Assembly (NCBI RefSeq): GCF_000742135.1
Contig: NZ_KN046818.1
Coordinates: forward strand, 1,302,841 to 1,366,840
Direction: 5' to 3'
DNA from: Klebsiella pneumoniae
Lineage (GTDB): Bacteria; Pseudomonadota; Gammaproteobacteria; Enterobacterales; Enterobacteriaceae
Length of the DNA stretch: 64,000 nucleotides
Made by a program: the position numbers and the translations under genes. Positions within the stretch are counted from its first letter, which is position 1. Each line of letters opens with the position of its first letter. This document shows positions 41,171 to 50,381 of the stretch, piece after piece. Under the pieces are notes generated by a model that worked only from the letters and a program-made list of their open reading frames with translations, was not told the origin of the DNA and did no database searches.

Positions 41171-42493
41171 GTGTCAAAGGCAACCGAACAAAACGACAAG
41201 CTTAAACGAGCGATCATCATTTCAGTCGCGCTGCACATCATTCTGATCGCGCTGCTGATCTGGAGTTCGTTTGACGAGCATCTGGATGCCTCTGCCGGCG
41301 GCGGCGGCGGATCGTCGATTGATGCCGTCATGGTCGATCCGGGGGCGGTGGTAAATAACTATAACCGTCAGCAACAGCAGCAGGCCAGCGCACGTCGCGC
41401 CGCTGAACAGCGTGAAAAACAGGCGCAGCAGCAGGCGGAAGAGTTACGTGAGAAACAGGCGGCGGAACAGGAACGGCTGAAACAGCTCGAACAGGAGCGG
41501 CTGCAGGCGCAGGAAGCGGCGAAAGAAGCGAAGGAGCAGCAGAAGCAGGCTGAAGAAGCGGCTGCCAAGGCCGCCGCGGCGGCAAAAGCCAAAGCGGACG
41601 CACAGGCAAAAGCCAAAGCGGACGCACAGGCAAAAGAAGCGCAGGAAGCCGCTGCCAAAGCGGCCGCCGAGGCGAAAGCGAAGGCGGATGCCCAGGCGAA
41701 AGCGGCAGAACAGGCGGCGGCCAAGGCGGCTGCTGACGCGAAGAAGCAGGCCGAAGCCGCTGCAGCGAAAGCCGCTGCCGAGGCGAAGAAACAGGCGGAA
41801 GCTGAAGCGGCGAAAGCTGCGGCCGAGGCGCAGAAGAAAGCGGAAGCGGCGGCTGCGAAGAAAGCGCAACAGGAAGCGGAGAAAAAAGCCCAGCAGGAAG
41901 CGGCTAAGCAGGCGGCAGCTGAAAAAGCGGCTGCTGAGAAAGCTGCCGCGCAAAAAGCGGCCGCCGAGAAAGCCGCAGCCGCTGAAAAAGCGGCGGCAGC
42001 GAAAGCGGCTGCAGCAGAGAAGGCTGCAGCTGATAAAGCGGCCAAGGCGGCAGCAGCAAAAGCCGCGGCGGCGAAGAAAGCGGCGGCTGCGAAAGAAGCG
42101 GACGGCGTAGACAACCTGCTCGGCGATCTGAGTTCTGGTAAGAATGCGCCTAAAACAGGCGGTGGGGCCAAAGGAAACAATGCCTCCGCTGCCGGGAGTG
42201 GTAATACTAAAAACAGTGCCTCAGGGGCTGATATCAACAACTATGCCGGACAGATAAAATCGGCGATTGAAAGTAAGTTTTATGACGCATCGTCCTATGC
42301 GGGCAAAACATGTACCTTGCGTATCAAACTTGCTCCTGACGGCCTGTTGTTAAATATACAGTCCGAAGGTGGTGATCCTGCTCTGTGCCAGGCCGCTCTT
42401 GCCGCAGCCCGACAGGCTAAGTTTCCGAAACCACCTAGCCAGGCAGTATATGAAGTCTTCAAAAATGCGCCACTGGACTTCAAACCTCAGTGA
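41171..42493 (+). CDS. tolA: Tol-Pal system protein TolA
   Basis: TolA spans the periplasm and transmits TolQR energy to Pal and TolB; it is also a receptor for group A colicins and filamentous phage. The start at GTG 41171 gives 440 residues (421 in E. coli). A membrane helix (about 14-34) precedes a very long Ala/Lys/Glu-rich helical domain II (about 70-315). A Gly/Ser linker and the C-terminal domain III (about 345-440) with two Cys (KTCTLRIKL, ALCQAAL) follow. A perfect 24-bp tandem duplication (41581-41628) lies in domain II, explaining part of the length difference. Confidence 0.96.
   Translation: MSKATEQNDKLKRAIIISVALHIILIALLIWSSFDEHLDASAGGGGGSSIDAVMVDPGAVVNNYNRQQQQQASARRAAEQREKQAQQQAEELREKQAAEQERLKQLEQERLQAQEAAKEAKEQQKQAEEAAAKAAAAAKAKADAQAKAKADAQAKEAQEAAAKAAAEAKAKADAQAKAAEQAAAKAAADAKKQAEAAAAKAAAEAKKQAEAEAAKAAAEAQKKAEAAAAKKAQQEAEKKAQQEAAKQAAAEKAAAEKAAAQKAAAEKAAAAEKAAAAKAAAAEKAAADKAAKAAAAKAAAAKKAAAAKEADGVDNLLGDLSSGKNAPKTGGGAKGNNASAAGSGNTKNSASGADINNYAGQIKSAIESKFYDASSYAGKTCTLRIKLAPDGLLLNIQSEGGDPALCQAALAAARQAKFPKPPSQAVYEVFKNAPLDFKPQ
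41581..41628 (+). repeat. 24-bp perfect tandem repeat in tolA
   Basis: Two identical 24-base units (41581-41604 and 41605-41628) encode the octad AKAKADAQ twice within the helical stalk. They are in frame and presumably arose by slippage. Confidence 0.9.
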
Positions 42494-42622
42494 CATTTTT
42501 CCCCGTGCAAACGGGGAAAAACAATCTATGGTAGTCACAGGGTTTTGGTAGTTTTGTATATTTGAGTTTGTTAACATTCTGCTAAATTATCGTGGGCTTT
42601 CCGCCCGGATAAGGGAGATATG

Positions 42623-43915
42623 ATGAAGCAGGCATTACGAGTAGCATTTGGTTTTTTAATGCTGTGGGCGGCGGTGCTGCACGCAGAAGTACGTATCGAG
42701 ATCACCCAGGGGGTGGACTCGGCGCGCCCTATCGGCGTGGTACCGTTCCAGTGGGCCGGCCAGGGCGCTGCGCCGGAAGATGTCGGTGGTATCGTGGCAG
42801 CTGACCTGCGCAACAGCGGTAAATTCAATCCGCTGGATCGCTCTCGTCTGCCGCAGCAGCCGACCAGTGCCCAGGAAGTGCAGCCTGCTGCCTGGTCTGC
42901 GCTGGGTATTGACGCCGTAGTCGTCGGCCAGGTCACGCAAAATCCGGATGGTTCTTATCAGGTTGCGTATCAACTGGTGGACACCGGCGGAGCGCCGGGC
43001 ACAACGCTGGCGCAAGGTTCTTTTAAAGTCACTAAGCAGTACCTGCGCTATGCGGCGCACGCGGCCAGCGACGCGGTATTTGAGAAGCTGACCGGCATCA
43101 AGGGCGCCTTCCGTACCCGTATCGCCTACGTGGTGCAGAAAAACGGCGGCCAGTACCCTTACGAACTGCGCGTGTCCGACTACGATGGTTACAACCAGTT
43201 CCTGGTTCACCGTTCCTCCCAGCCGCTGATGTCCCCGGCCTGGTCTCCGGACGGTTCTAAACTGGCCTACGTTACCTTTGAAAGCGGTCGTTCTGCGCTG
43301 GTGGTTCAGACCCTGGCGAACGCCTCTGTGCGTCAGATCGCCTCCTTCCCGCAGCACAACGGCGCCCCGGCGTTCTCACCGGATGGTTCTAAACTGGCGT
43401 TCGCGCTGTCGAAAACCGGTAGCCTGAACCTGTACGTAATGGATCTGGGATCCGGTCAGATTCGTCAGGTGACCAACGGTCGCAGCAACAACACCGAACC
43501 AAGCTGGTTCCCGGACAGCCAGAATCTGGCCTTCACCTCTGACCAGGCAGGTCGTCCGCAGGTATATAAAGTCAACATTAATGGCGGCACGCCGCAGCGT
43601 ATCACCTGGGAAGGTTCTCAGAACCAGGACGCCGACGTGAGCGCGGATGGTAAAACCATGGTAATGGTCAGCTCGGCCGGCGGTCAGCAGCACATTGCCA
43701 AACAAGATCTGGAAACGGGTGGTGTACAGGTTCTGTCATCAACGTTTTTAGACGAAACGCCAAGTCTGGCACCTAACGGCACTATGGTAATCTACAGCTC
43801 TTCTCAGGGGATGGGATCCGTGCTGAATCTGGTTTCTACAGATGGGCGTTTCAAAGCGCGTCTTCCGGCAACTGATGGACAGGTAAAATCGCCTGCCTGG
43901 TCGCCGTATCTGTGA
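42623..43915 (+). CDS. tolB: Tol-Pal system beta-propeller protein TolB
   Basis: TolB is a periplasmic protein that binds Pal and the TolA C-terminus. The 430-residue product has a Sec signal peptide (1-21, cleavage after VLHA before EVRIE) and an N-terminal alpha/beta domain (about 22-160). A six-bladed propeller with repeated [22 protein letters not shown] and [11 protein letters not shown] motifs follows. The second of two tandem ATGs is chosen by ribosome-site spacing and E. coli length. Confidence 0.97.
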   Translation: MKQALRVAFGFLMLWAAVLHAEVRIEITQGVDSARPIGVVPFQWAGQGAAPEDVGGIVAADLRNSGKFNPLDRSRLPQQPTSAQEVQPAAWSALGIDAVVVGQVTQNPDGSYQVAYQLVDTGGAPGTTLAQGSFKVTKQYLRYAAHAASDAVFEKLTGIKGAFRTRIAYVVQKNGGQYPYELRVSDYDGYNQFLVHRSSQPLMSPAWSPDGSKLAYVTFESGRSALVVQTLANASVRQIASFPQHNGAPAFSPDGSKLAFALSKTGSLNLYVMDLGSGQIRQVTNGRSNNTEPSWFPDSQNLAFTSDQAGRPQVYKVNINGGTPQRITWEGSQNQDADVSADGKTMVMVSSAGGQQHIAKQDLETGGVQVLSSTFLDETPSLAPNGTMVIYSSSQGMGSVLNLVSTDGRFKARLPATDGQVKSPAWSPYL

Positions 43916-43925
43916 TAATAAATAA

Positions 43926-44474
<549 letters not shown>

Positions 44475-44483
44475 GAGAATTGC

Positions 44484-45278
44484 ATGAGCAGTAACTTCAG
44501 ACATCATTTATTGAGTCTGTCGTTACTGGTTGGCATAGCGGCCCCCTGGGCCGCTTTTGCTCAGGCGCCAATCAGTAGTGTCGGCTCAGGCTCGGTCGAA
44601 GACCGCGTCACTCAACTCGAGCGTATTTCCAATGCTCACAGCCAGCTTTTAACCCAACTCCAGCAACAACTCTCTGATAACCAGACTGACATTGATTCTC
44701 TCCGCGGGCAGATCCAGGAGAACCAATACCAGCTGAATCAGATCGTTGAGCGCCAGAAACAGATTCTGCTGCAGATAGATAGTTTGAGCAGCGGTGGCGG
44801 CGCAGCATCAGGTGCGCAGGCTCCGTCGTCTTCTGGCGATCAGAGCGCGGCTGCCACCAGCGCAGCGCCAGCGGCCACCTCAGGCGCCCCGGCGATGACC
44901 GGCGATGCGAACACCGATTATAATGCCGCTATTGCCCTGGTGAAGGATGCCTCACGCCAGGATGACGCGATGGTGGCGTTTCAAAACTTCGTCAAAAAGT
45001 ACCCGGATTCAACCTACCAGCCAAACGCTAACTACTGGCTCGGGCAGTTGAACTACAATAAGGGGAGAAAAGACGACGCGGCGTTTTACTTCGCTTCGGT
45101 GGTGAAGAACTACCCGAAATCGCCAAAAGCGCCTGACGCGATGTTTAAAGTCGGCGTGATCATGCAGGACAAAGGTGATACCGCGAAAGCGAAAGCGGTT
45201 TACCAGCAGGTGATCAATAAATTCCCCGGCACCGACGGTGCGAAACAAGCGCAAAAACGACTTAATGCTCTTGGTTGA
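44484..45278 (+). CDS. cpoB: Cell division coordinator CpoB
   Basis: CpoB (YbgF) links PBP1B activity to Tol-driven outer-membrane constriction. The 264-residue product has a signal peptide (cleavage near AFAQ, about 26) and an N-terminal trimerising coiled coil (about 40-105). A Ser/Ala-rich linker and a C-terminal domain of TPR units (about 145-264; NYWLGQLNYNKGRKDDAAFYF) follow. It is the last gene of the tol-pal cluster, nine bases after pal. Confidence 0.97.
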   Translation: MSSNFRHHLLSLSLLVGIAAPWAAFAQAPISSVGSGSVEDRVTQLERISNAHSQLLTQLQQQLSDNQTDIDSLRGQIQENQYQLNQIVERQKQILLQIDSLSSGGGAASGAQAPSSSGDQSAAATSAAPAATSGAPAMTGDANTDYNAAIALVKDASRQDDAMVAFQNFVKKYPDSTYQPNANYWLGQLNYNKGRKDDAAFYFASVVKNYPKSPKAPDAMFKVGVIMQDKGDTAKAKAVYQQVINKFPGTDGAKQAQKRLNALG

Positions 45279-45287
45279 TTACGGCAT

Positions 45288-45318
45288 GACCAGAAATCGC
45301 GTTATTTCTGGTCTTGTC
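45288..45318 (+). terminator. Terminator after cpoB
   Basis: A perfect 10-bp stem GACCAGAAAT / ATTTCTGGTC has a six-base loop, followed by TTGT. Confidence 0.65.
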
Positions 45319-45361
45319 GCCTGAATCGCCAGCAGTTAAGTGATCTTTATCGAAATTTTAG

Positions 45362-45389
45362 TTGCGCTGAATTCTGAAATCAGTAATAT
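45362..45389 (+). promoter_or_regulatory. Candidate promoter of the tRNA cluster
   Basis: TTGCGC and TAATAT are 16 bp apart, followed by a GC-rich GCCGCCG discriminator typical of stringently controlled stable-RNA promoters. It lies about 50 bp before the first tRNA gene. Confidence 0.5.
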
Positions 45390-45439
45390 ATGCCGCCGTT
45401 GCCAAGGGATATCAAACAAGCCCAAAGCAATGCCAGAGT

Positions 45440-45515
45440 GGGTCGTTAGCTCAGTTGGTAGAGCAGTTGACTTTTAATCAATTGGTCGCAGGTTCGAATC
45501 CTGCACGACCCACCA
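45440..45515 (+). tRNA. lysT: tRNA-Lys (UUU)
   Basis: 76 nt with encoded CCA; the anticodon loop CTTTTAA gives UUU. It is first of seven tRNA genes, in the order Lys-Val-Lys-Val-Lys-Lys-Lys, matching the E. coli lysT-valT-lysW-valZ-lysY-lysZ-lysQ locus. Confidence 0.98.
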
Positions 45516-45541
45516 ATCGTTCTGGTGGAACGCGATAGTAA

Positions 45542-45615
45542 AACGTGAAGGATAACGTTGCGTCAGCAACGGCCCGTAGGGCGAGGCGAAGCCGAGTCAT
45601 CCTGCACGACCCACC
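45542..45615 (+). repeat. tRNA-spacer repeat, copy 1
   Basis: The copy runs from AACGTGAAGGATAACG to a duplicated tRNA-Lys 3' tail (CCTGCACGACCCACC). Internal hairpins GTTGC-GCAAC, GCCC-GGGC and GGC-GCC are closed by AGGAT-ATCCT. See the finding on this repeat. Confidence 0.8.
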
Positions 45616-45640
45616 GCTTAGTAGTATCCAGCGTAGTATC

Positions 45641-45716
45641 GGGTGATTAGCTCAGCTGGGAGAGCACCTCCCTTACAAGGAGGGGGTCGGCGGTTCGATC
45701 CCGTCATCACCCACCA
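45641..45716 (+). tRNA. valT: tRNA-Val (UAC)
   Basis: 76 nt with encoded CCA; the anticodon loop CTTACAA gives UAC. The next tRNA-Lys starts only two bases after its end. Confidence 0.98.
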
Positions 45717-45718
45717 CC

Positions 45719-45794
45719 GGGTCGTTAGCTCAGTTGGTAGAGCAGTTGACTTTTAATCAATTGGTCGCAGGTTCGAATCCTGCACGACCCACCA
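45719..45794 (+). tRNA. lysW: tRNA-Lys (UUU)
   Basis: Identical in sequence to the first tRNA-Lys; anticodon UUU, CCA encoded. Confidence 0.98.
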
Positions 45795-45818
45795 TCTTTA
45801 ACATCGAACGTCGGTGTT

Positions 45819-45882
45819 AAACGTGAAGGATAACGTTGCTTCAGCTACGGCCCGGAGGGCGAGCGAAGCGAGTCATCCTGCA
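45819..45882 (+). repeat. tRNA-spacer repeat, copy 2 (divergent)
   Basis: Same order of hairpins as copy 1 but shorter in the third stem (GC-GAA-GC), with a weakened first stem (GTTGC-GCTAC), and the tRNA-tail duplication stops after CATCCTGCA. Confidence 0.7.
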
Positions 45883-45943
45883 CTCCAATCATTTTTATGA
45901 TGGGGTAGGTGGACGCAGTATCGGTAGTATCCAGCGCAGTTTC

Positions 45944-46019
45944 GGGTGATTAGCTCAGCTGGGAGAGCACCTCCCTTACAAGGAGGGGGTCGGCGGTTCG
46001 ATCCCGTCATCACCCACCA
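45944..46019 (+). tRNA. valZ: tRNA-Val (UAC)
   Basis: Identical to the first tRNA-Val; anticodon UAC, CCA encoded. Followed three bases later by a tRNA-Lys. Confidence 0.98.
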
Positions 46020-46022
46020 CTC

Positions 46023-46098
46023 GGGTCGTTAGCTCAGTTGGTAGAGCAGTTGACTTTTAATCAATTGGTCGCAGGTTCGAATCCTGCACGACCCACCA
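46023..46098 (+). tRNA. lysY: tRNA-Lys (UUU)
   Basis: Identical to the other tRNA-Lys copies; anticodon UUU, CCA encoded. Confidence 0.98.
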
Positions 46099-46123
46099 AT
46101 TTCAGCATTTAACTCAGATGCTG

Positions 46124-46198
46124 AACGTGAAGGATAACGTTGCGTCAGCAACGGCCCGAAGGGCGAGGCAAAGCCGAGTCATCCTGCACGACCTACCA
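46124..46198 (+). repeat. tRNA-spacer repeat, copy 3
   Basis: Full-length copy ending CATCCTGCACGACCTACCA. It differs from copy 4 at four positions only, and the flanking AATTTCAGCATTTAACTC stretch is shared as well. Confidence 0.8.
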
Positions 46199-46244
46199 AT
46201 TTCTGAATTGGTGTCGAGTGAAATTATTCAGGTAGTACCAGAGC

Positions 46245-46320
46245 GGGTCGTTAGCTCAGTTGGTAGAGCAGTTGACTTTTAATCAATTGGTCGCAGGTTC
46301 GAATCCTGCACGACCCACCA
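46245..46320 (+). tRNA. lysZ: tRNA-Lys (UUU)
   Basis: Identical to the other tRNA-Lys copies; anticodon UUU, CCA encoded. Confidence 0.98.
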
Positions 46321-46345
46321 ATTTCAGCATTTAACTCAGATGCTG

Positions 46346-46420
46346 AACGTGAAGGATAACGTTGCGACAGCAACGGCCCGAAGGGCGAGGCGAAGTCGAG
46401 TCATCCTGCACGACCCACCA
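46346..46420 (+). repeat. tRNA-spacer repeat, copy 4
   Basis: Full-length copy ending in an exact tRNA-Lys 3' tail with CCA. The first hairpin loop is GACA instead of GTCA, and the third stem has a G-U pair (GGC-GTC). Confidence 0.8.
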
Positions 46421-46453
46421 TCCTGAATGATGGCAGCAGTAAAATCCCGCAAG

Positions 46454-46529
46454 GGGTCGTTAGCTCAGTTGGTAGAGCAGTTGACTTTTAATCAATTGGT
46501 CGCAGGTTCGAATCCTGCACGACCCACCA
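46454..46529 (+). tRNA. lysQ: tRNA-Lys (UUU)
   Basis: Last tRNA of the cluster, identical to the other Lys copies; anticodon UUU, CCA encoded. Confidence 0.98.
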
Positions 46530-46533
46530 ATGT

Positions 46534-46561
46534 AAAAAGGCGCCCTAAAGGCGCCTTTTTG
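46534..46561 (+). terminator. Terminator of the tRNA operon
   Basis: Perfect 11-bp stem AAAAAGGCGCC / GGCGCCTTTTT, five bases after the last tRNA. Confidence 0.93.
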
Positions 46562-46753
46562 CTATCTGCATTTTCCCTGCCACTCATCAATGTTAATAAT
46601 TTCTTAATTCATCATTTTCCCACGGTCACGCTGCGCTTACCGTGCCTGCACAGGATACGAACCGGTCGTTCGGGCAGATGCGCAGCACCGTCCCCGGGAA
46701 AAGGGTCTGATGTACAAAATTCATCACGACTTTTAGCTCGTAATCGGCTATCT

Positions 46754-46771
46754 TGTTTAGCATATAAAACA
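46754..46771 (+). promoter_or_regulatory. NadR operator upstream of nadA
   Basis: TGTTTAGCATATAAAACA matches the NadR consensus TGTTTA-N6-TAAACA with one change. It lies about 75 bp before nadA. NadR represses NAD synthesis genes when NAD is plentiful. The rest of 46562-46844 shows no other element. Confidence 0.8.
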
Positions 46772-46844
46772 CCATGACCGTGTTAAGCCGCCGAAAGGCC
46801 ATACAGACGGTTGTAGAGTTAAGCCAGTAAAACGAGATTGCATG

Positions 46845-47888
46845 ATGAGCGTAATGTTTGATCCTGAAACGGCGATTTATCCTTTCCCTGCTAAACCGCA
46901 GCCGCTGACCGTCGACGAAAAGCAGTTTTACCGCGAAAAAATCAAGCGCCTGCTGAGCGAGCGCGATGCCGTGATGGTGGCGCATTACTACACCGATCCT
47001 GAAATTCAACAGCTGGCGGAAGAGACCGGCGGCTGTATCGCCGACTCGCTGGAGATGGCGCGCTTTGGCGCCCGCCATTCGGCCTCCACGCTGCTGGTCG
47101 CCGGGGTGCGTTTTATGGGGGAAACCGCCAAAATTCTCAGCCCGGAAAAGACCATTTTGATGCCGACCCTGAACGCCGAGTGTTCATTGGATCTGGGCTG
47201 TCCGATTGAGGAATTCAACGCCTTTTGCGACGCCCATCCTGACCGCACCGTCGTGGTCTATGCCAATACGTCCGCCGCGGTGAAGGCCCGCGCCGACTGG
47301 GTGGTGACCTCCAGCATCGCCGTGGAACTCATTGACCATCTGGATAGTCTTGGTCAAAAGATCCTCTGGGCGCCGGACCGCCACCTTGGGCGTTACGTTC
47401 AGCGTCAGACCGGCGCAGACGTGCTGTGCTGGCAGGGGGCGTGCATCGTGCACGACGAGTTTAAAACCCAGGCGTTGATGCGGATGAAGGCTCTGCATCC
47501 CGAAGCCGCCGTGCTGGTCCATCCCGAGTCGCCGCAGGCGATCGTTGAGATGGCCGATGCCGTAGGCTCCACCAGCCAGCTGATTGCGGCGGCGAAAAGC
47601 CTGCCCCAGCGCCAGCTGATCGTGGCCACCGATCGCGGTATTTTCTATAAAATGCAGCAGGCGGTGCCGGAGAAAACGCTGCTGGAAGCGCCCACAGCCG
47701 GCGAAGGGGCGACCTGCCGCAGCTGCGCGCATTGTCCGTGGATGGCGATGAATTGCCTGAAAGCCATTGCCGAGGGTCTCGAGCAGGGCGGCGCTGAACA
47801 TGAAATCCATGTCGACGAAGCGCTGCGAACCGGCGCATTAATTCCCCTTAACCGGATGCTGGATTTTGCGGCTACACTACGGGGATAA
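46845..47888 (+). CDS. nadA: Quinolinate synthase
   Basis: NadA condenses iminoaspartate with dihydroxyacetone phosphate to quinolinate on a [4Fe-4S] cluster, the second step of de novo NAD synthesis. The 347-residue product has the three cluster Cys regions: ECSLDLGC (about 113), [12 protein letters not shown] (about 200) and [13 protein letters not shown] (about 297). The second of two tandem ATGs gives the E. coli length. It is followed by pnuC within 35 bp. Confidence 0.97.
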   Translation: MSVMFDPETAIYPFPAKPQPLTVDEKQFYREKIKRLLSERDAVMVAHYYTDPEIQQLAEETGGCIADSLEMARFGARHSASTLLVAGVRFMGETAKILSPEKTILMPTLNAECSLDLGCPIEEFNAFCDAHPDRTVVVYANTSAAVKARADWVVTSSIAVELIDHLDSLGQKILWAPDRHLGRYVQRQTGADVLCWQGACIVHDEFKTQALMRMKALHPEAAVLVHPESPQAIVEMADAVGSTSQLIAAAKSLPQRQLIVATDRGIFYKMQQAVPEKTLLEAPTAGEGATCRSCAHCPWMAMNCLKAIAEGLEQGGAEHEIHVDEALRTGALIPLNRMLDFAATLRG

Positions 47889-47923
47889 CCTATTGTCGCG
47901 TCGCCAGACGCTGAGGGGAGGAA

Positions 47924-48643
47924 ATGGATTTTTTTAGCACGCAGAATATTTTAGTACATATACCCATCGGCGCTGGGGGGTACGATCTCTCCTGGATAGA
48001 GGCCGTGGGGACGATTGCCGGGCTGTTGTGTATCTGGCTGGCGAGCCTGGAGAAGATCAGTAACTATGCTTTCGGGCTGGTCAACGTCACGCTGTTCGCC
48101 ATCATCTTCTTTCAGATCCAGCTGTACGCCAGCCTGCTGCTGCAGCTGTTCTTTTTTGCCGCTAACGTTTACGGCTGGTATGCATGGTCGCGACAAAGCA
48201 GCAACCATGAGGCTGAGCTGCAGATCCGCTGGCTGCCGCGCAGCAAAGCGCTGGGCTGGCTGGCGGCCTGCGTGGTAGCGATCGGCTTGCTGACCCTGTT
48301 TATCAACCCGTTCTTTGCTTTCCTGACGCGGATCGCGGTCAGCCTGATGCAAGCGCTCGGTTTGCAGGTCACTATGCCGGAACTGCAGCCGGATGCTTTC
48401 CCGTTCTGGGACTCCTGTATGACGGTGCTGTCGGTGGTGGCGATGATCTTAATGACCCGCAAGTATGTTGAAAACTGGCTGCTGTGGGTGATCGTCAACG
48501 TGATAAGCGTGGTGATTTTTGCCCGTCAGGGCGTCTATGCCATGTCGCTGGAATACCTCTTGCTGACGTTCATTGCGTTGAACGGCAGCCGGATGTGGAT
48601 AAACAGCGCGCGTGAGCGAGGTTCTCACGCGTTTTCTGGCTAA
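47924..48643 (+). CDS. pnuC: Nicotinamide riboside transporter PnuC
   Basis: PnuC is an inner-membrane facilitator for nicotinamide riboside. The 239-residue product has about seven hydrophobic helices. The conserved segment NVYGWYAW (about 84-91) and the aromatic [13 protein letters not shown] motif near the C-terminus lie in the PnuC substrate region. A GGGAGG ribosome site precedes the ATG. It is in one operon with nadA under the NadR box; its 3' end overlaps zitB, convergent, by four bases. Confidence 0.96.
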   Translation: MDFFSTQNILVHIPIGAGGYDLSWIEAVGTIAGLLCIWLASLEKISNYAFGLVNVTLFAIIFFQIQLYASLLLQLFFFAANVYGWYAWSRQSSNHEAELQIRWLPRSKALGWLAACVVAIGLLTLFINPFFAFLTRIAVSLMQALGLQVTMPELQPDAFPFWDSCMTVLSVVAMILMTRKYVENWLLWVIVNVISVVIFARQGVYAMSLEYLLLTFIALNGSRMWINSARERGSHAFSG

Positions 48644-49584
48644 TGGTGGTGGTGATGATCGTGCCCGGCGTGCATCGTGTTGAGATGGCACTCCGGGCCG
48701 CTGCAGGGCTGGTACTCCATCTGCACCGTGGCATGCGCAATTTCATATTTATGTTCCAGGAAATGCAGGATGCGGTTGAGTAACGCGTCATGATCGTGCG
48801 GTGGAACGACCTGTACATGGAGCGTCATCACCGGTTTTTCCCCCACCAGCCAGACGTGGACGTGGTGAACATCGCGTACCTCCGGGATAGAGCGACGGAT
48901 ATCCCGCTGCAGGGCCGCCACATCCAGCGAACGCGGCGCGCCTTCCAGCAATTCATTCAGACTCTCTTTCAGTAATCGCCAGGCACTACGTAATACCAGG
49001 CAGGAAACCAGCACGGAAAGAATCGGGTCGACAGGCGTCCAGCCGGTGGTGAGGATCACCACGGCCGCCACGATCGCGCCGACCGAGCCCAGCAGGTCGC
49101 CAAGCACGTGTAGCGCTGCGGCGCGTACGTTAAGATTCCGCTCCTCGCTACCCCGATGTAGGATCCAAAACGCCAGCACGTTGGCCAGCAGACCGGCGAC
49201 TGCAATGACCATCATCGTCACGCCGGCTACCGGCTGCGGATGCTGGAAGCGCTGAATCGCCTCCCAGACAATCAGCATGGTGATCACCACCAGAGCAATA
49301 GCATTGAGAAACGCCGCCAGGGTGGTTAAACGCAACCAGCCAAAGGTATGGCGGGCATTTGGTGGGCGGCTGGCGAAGCGAACCGCCAGCAGCGCAAACA
49401 GCAGAGCGGCGGAGTCGGTGAGCATATGGCCGGCATCCGCCAGCAGGGCCAGCGAGCCGGAGATCGCGCCGCCGACGGCTTCAATCAGCATAAAGCCGGC
49501 GGTGACGATAAACGCCCATAGCAGCCGGCGGGCGTTGCTGTTATCCGGAGCCTGGACAGAGGAGTGCGAATGCGAGTGCGCCAT
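48640..49584 (-). CDS. zitB: Zinc transporter ZitB
   Basis: ZitB is a cation diffusion facilitator that exports Zn2+ in exchange for protons. The 314-residue product (313 in E. coli) has six membrane helices (about 20-205). The Zn-site motifs [12 protein letters not shown] and [13 protein letters not shown] (His-x3-Asp) are present. A cytoplasmic C-terminal domain follows, and the ends are His-rich ([18 protein letters not shown]). Confidence 0.96.
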   Translation of the reverse strand: MAHSHSHSSVQAPDNSNARRLLWAFIVTAGFMLIEAVGGAISGSLALLADAGHMLTDSAALLFALLAVRFASRPPNARHTFGWLRLTTLAAFLNAIALVVITMLIVWEAIQRFQHPQPVAGVTMMVIAVAGLLANVLAFWILHRGSEERNLNVRAAALHVLGDLLGSVGAIVAAVVILTTGWTPVDPILSVLVSCLVLRSAWRLLKESLNELLEGAPRSLDVAALQRDIRRSIPEVRDVHHVHVWLVGEKPVMTLHVQVVPPHDHDALLNRILHFLEHKYEIAHATVQMEYQPCSGPECHLNTMHAGHDHHHHH

Positions 49585-49649
49585 AGTGTCGTCCCTTAAT
49601 AGTTATCATTATTACGCTATGACATCATAAACAGAGAGCGATAAAAAAC

Positions 49650-49680
49650 GAAGAAAAGGCGAGACCGGCTCGCCTTTTCT
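49650..49680 (-). terminator. Terminator of ybgS
   Basis: Stem AGAAAAGGCGAG / CTCGCCTTTTCT with a five-base loop; the minus-strand reading ends in a T-rich tract. Confidence 0.88.
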
Positions 49681-49701
49681 TCGATCTGCCCACCTCATAT
49701 G

Positions 49702-50067
49702 TTACTGGGTGGTGCCATCGGTTTTGCTGTTGTCTTGGGTCGTATTGCCGCCGTTGTCCAGTTTTTTACCGGTGTCCGGACAGCGGCCGTCTTTACACAT
49801 CGAGTTTTTATGTACCTCATCGCTCGACATATTATCCTGGGTCATCGTCGAGCCCGTGCTGCCCCCAGAGCCAGAGTTGATCTGACTATTGTCCACGTTG
49901 TTCGGCGCCACGTTCTCACGGGCATCCGGCGCCACCTGACCGGCATCCGCGGAAGAGTTGGCCTGGCCATTATTGGACTGGGCGCCGGTGTCTGCCGCCA
50001 GGGCCGCGCCGCTGGCAAGACCTAAGGTGGCGGTGAGCAAAAGGGTCGTCAGTTTTTTCATATTCAT
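49702..50067 (-). CDS. ybgS: YbgS-like exported protein
   Basis: A 121-residue homologue of E. coli YbgS (126 residues), a putative homeobox-annotated but really uncharacterised secreted protein. A signal peptide (1-24, cleavage after AALA before ADTGAQ) leads to a hydrophilic Asn/Ser/Gly/Asp-rich chain of low complexity with one Cys pair (CKDGRC). No enzyme motif is seen. Confidence 0.88.
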   Translation of the reverse strand: MNMKKLTTLLLTATLGLASGAALAADTGAQSNNGQANSSADAGQVAPDARENVAPNNVDNSQINSGSGGSTGSTMTQDNMSSDEVHKNSMCKDGRCPDTGKKLDNGGNTTQDNSKTDGTTQ

Positions 50068-50293
50068 CGGATACTCCTGTTAAGCCGGGAAGGGGAAATG
50101 CGCTTCCCGCGGTGAGTGTGCCAGGGATCTGACTCGCTATGGTTTAAGACTCCGCAGACGATCGCAGTGTCACTATATAATCCTGAAACGTAAGACTTAA
50201 TTAGCTTTAACAGTTAAATATTGTAGTTCATGAGCCTGGCTTCGCTACTTTATGGCGTATTTTTGCCTATTTCCAGGATTATTCCATCACTAC

Positions 50294-50311
50294 TGTAAAA
50301 TCACGTTTACA
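50294..50311 (+). promoter_or_regulatory. TyrR box upstream of aroG
   Basis: TGTAAAATCACGTTTACA is a perfect TyrR consensus (TGTAAA-N6-TTTACA), about 75 bp before the aroG start. TyrR with phenylalanine or tyrosine represses aroG in E. coli. The remaining 50068-50293 holds AT-rich sequence without an assignable element. Confidence 0.88.
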
Positions 50312-50381
50312 CTATTTCAGCGAAGAGATAGATTGGAGGGATTGCATTTCATTGAATAAGTATGGCAACGCTGGAAAGAAG

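Noticed and set aside
42110-42260. Frameshift in tolA between the stalk and domain III
   Set aside because: The frame runs without break from GTG 41171 to 42493 and domain III motifs are intact; the length difference is repeat expansion.
45440-46529. Regularly repeated identical blocks suggestive of a CRISPR-like array
   Set aside because: The repeats are 76-base tRNA genes with cloverleaf pattern and encoded CCA, plus their spacers; there are no short direct repeats with unique spacers and no cas genes.
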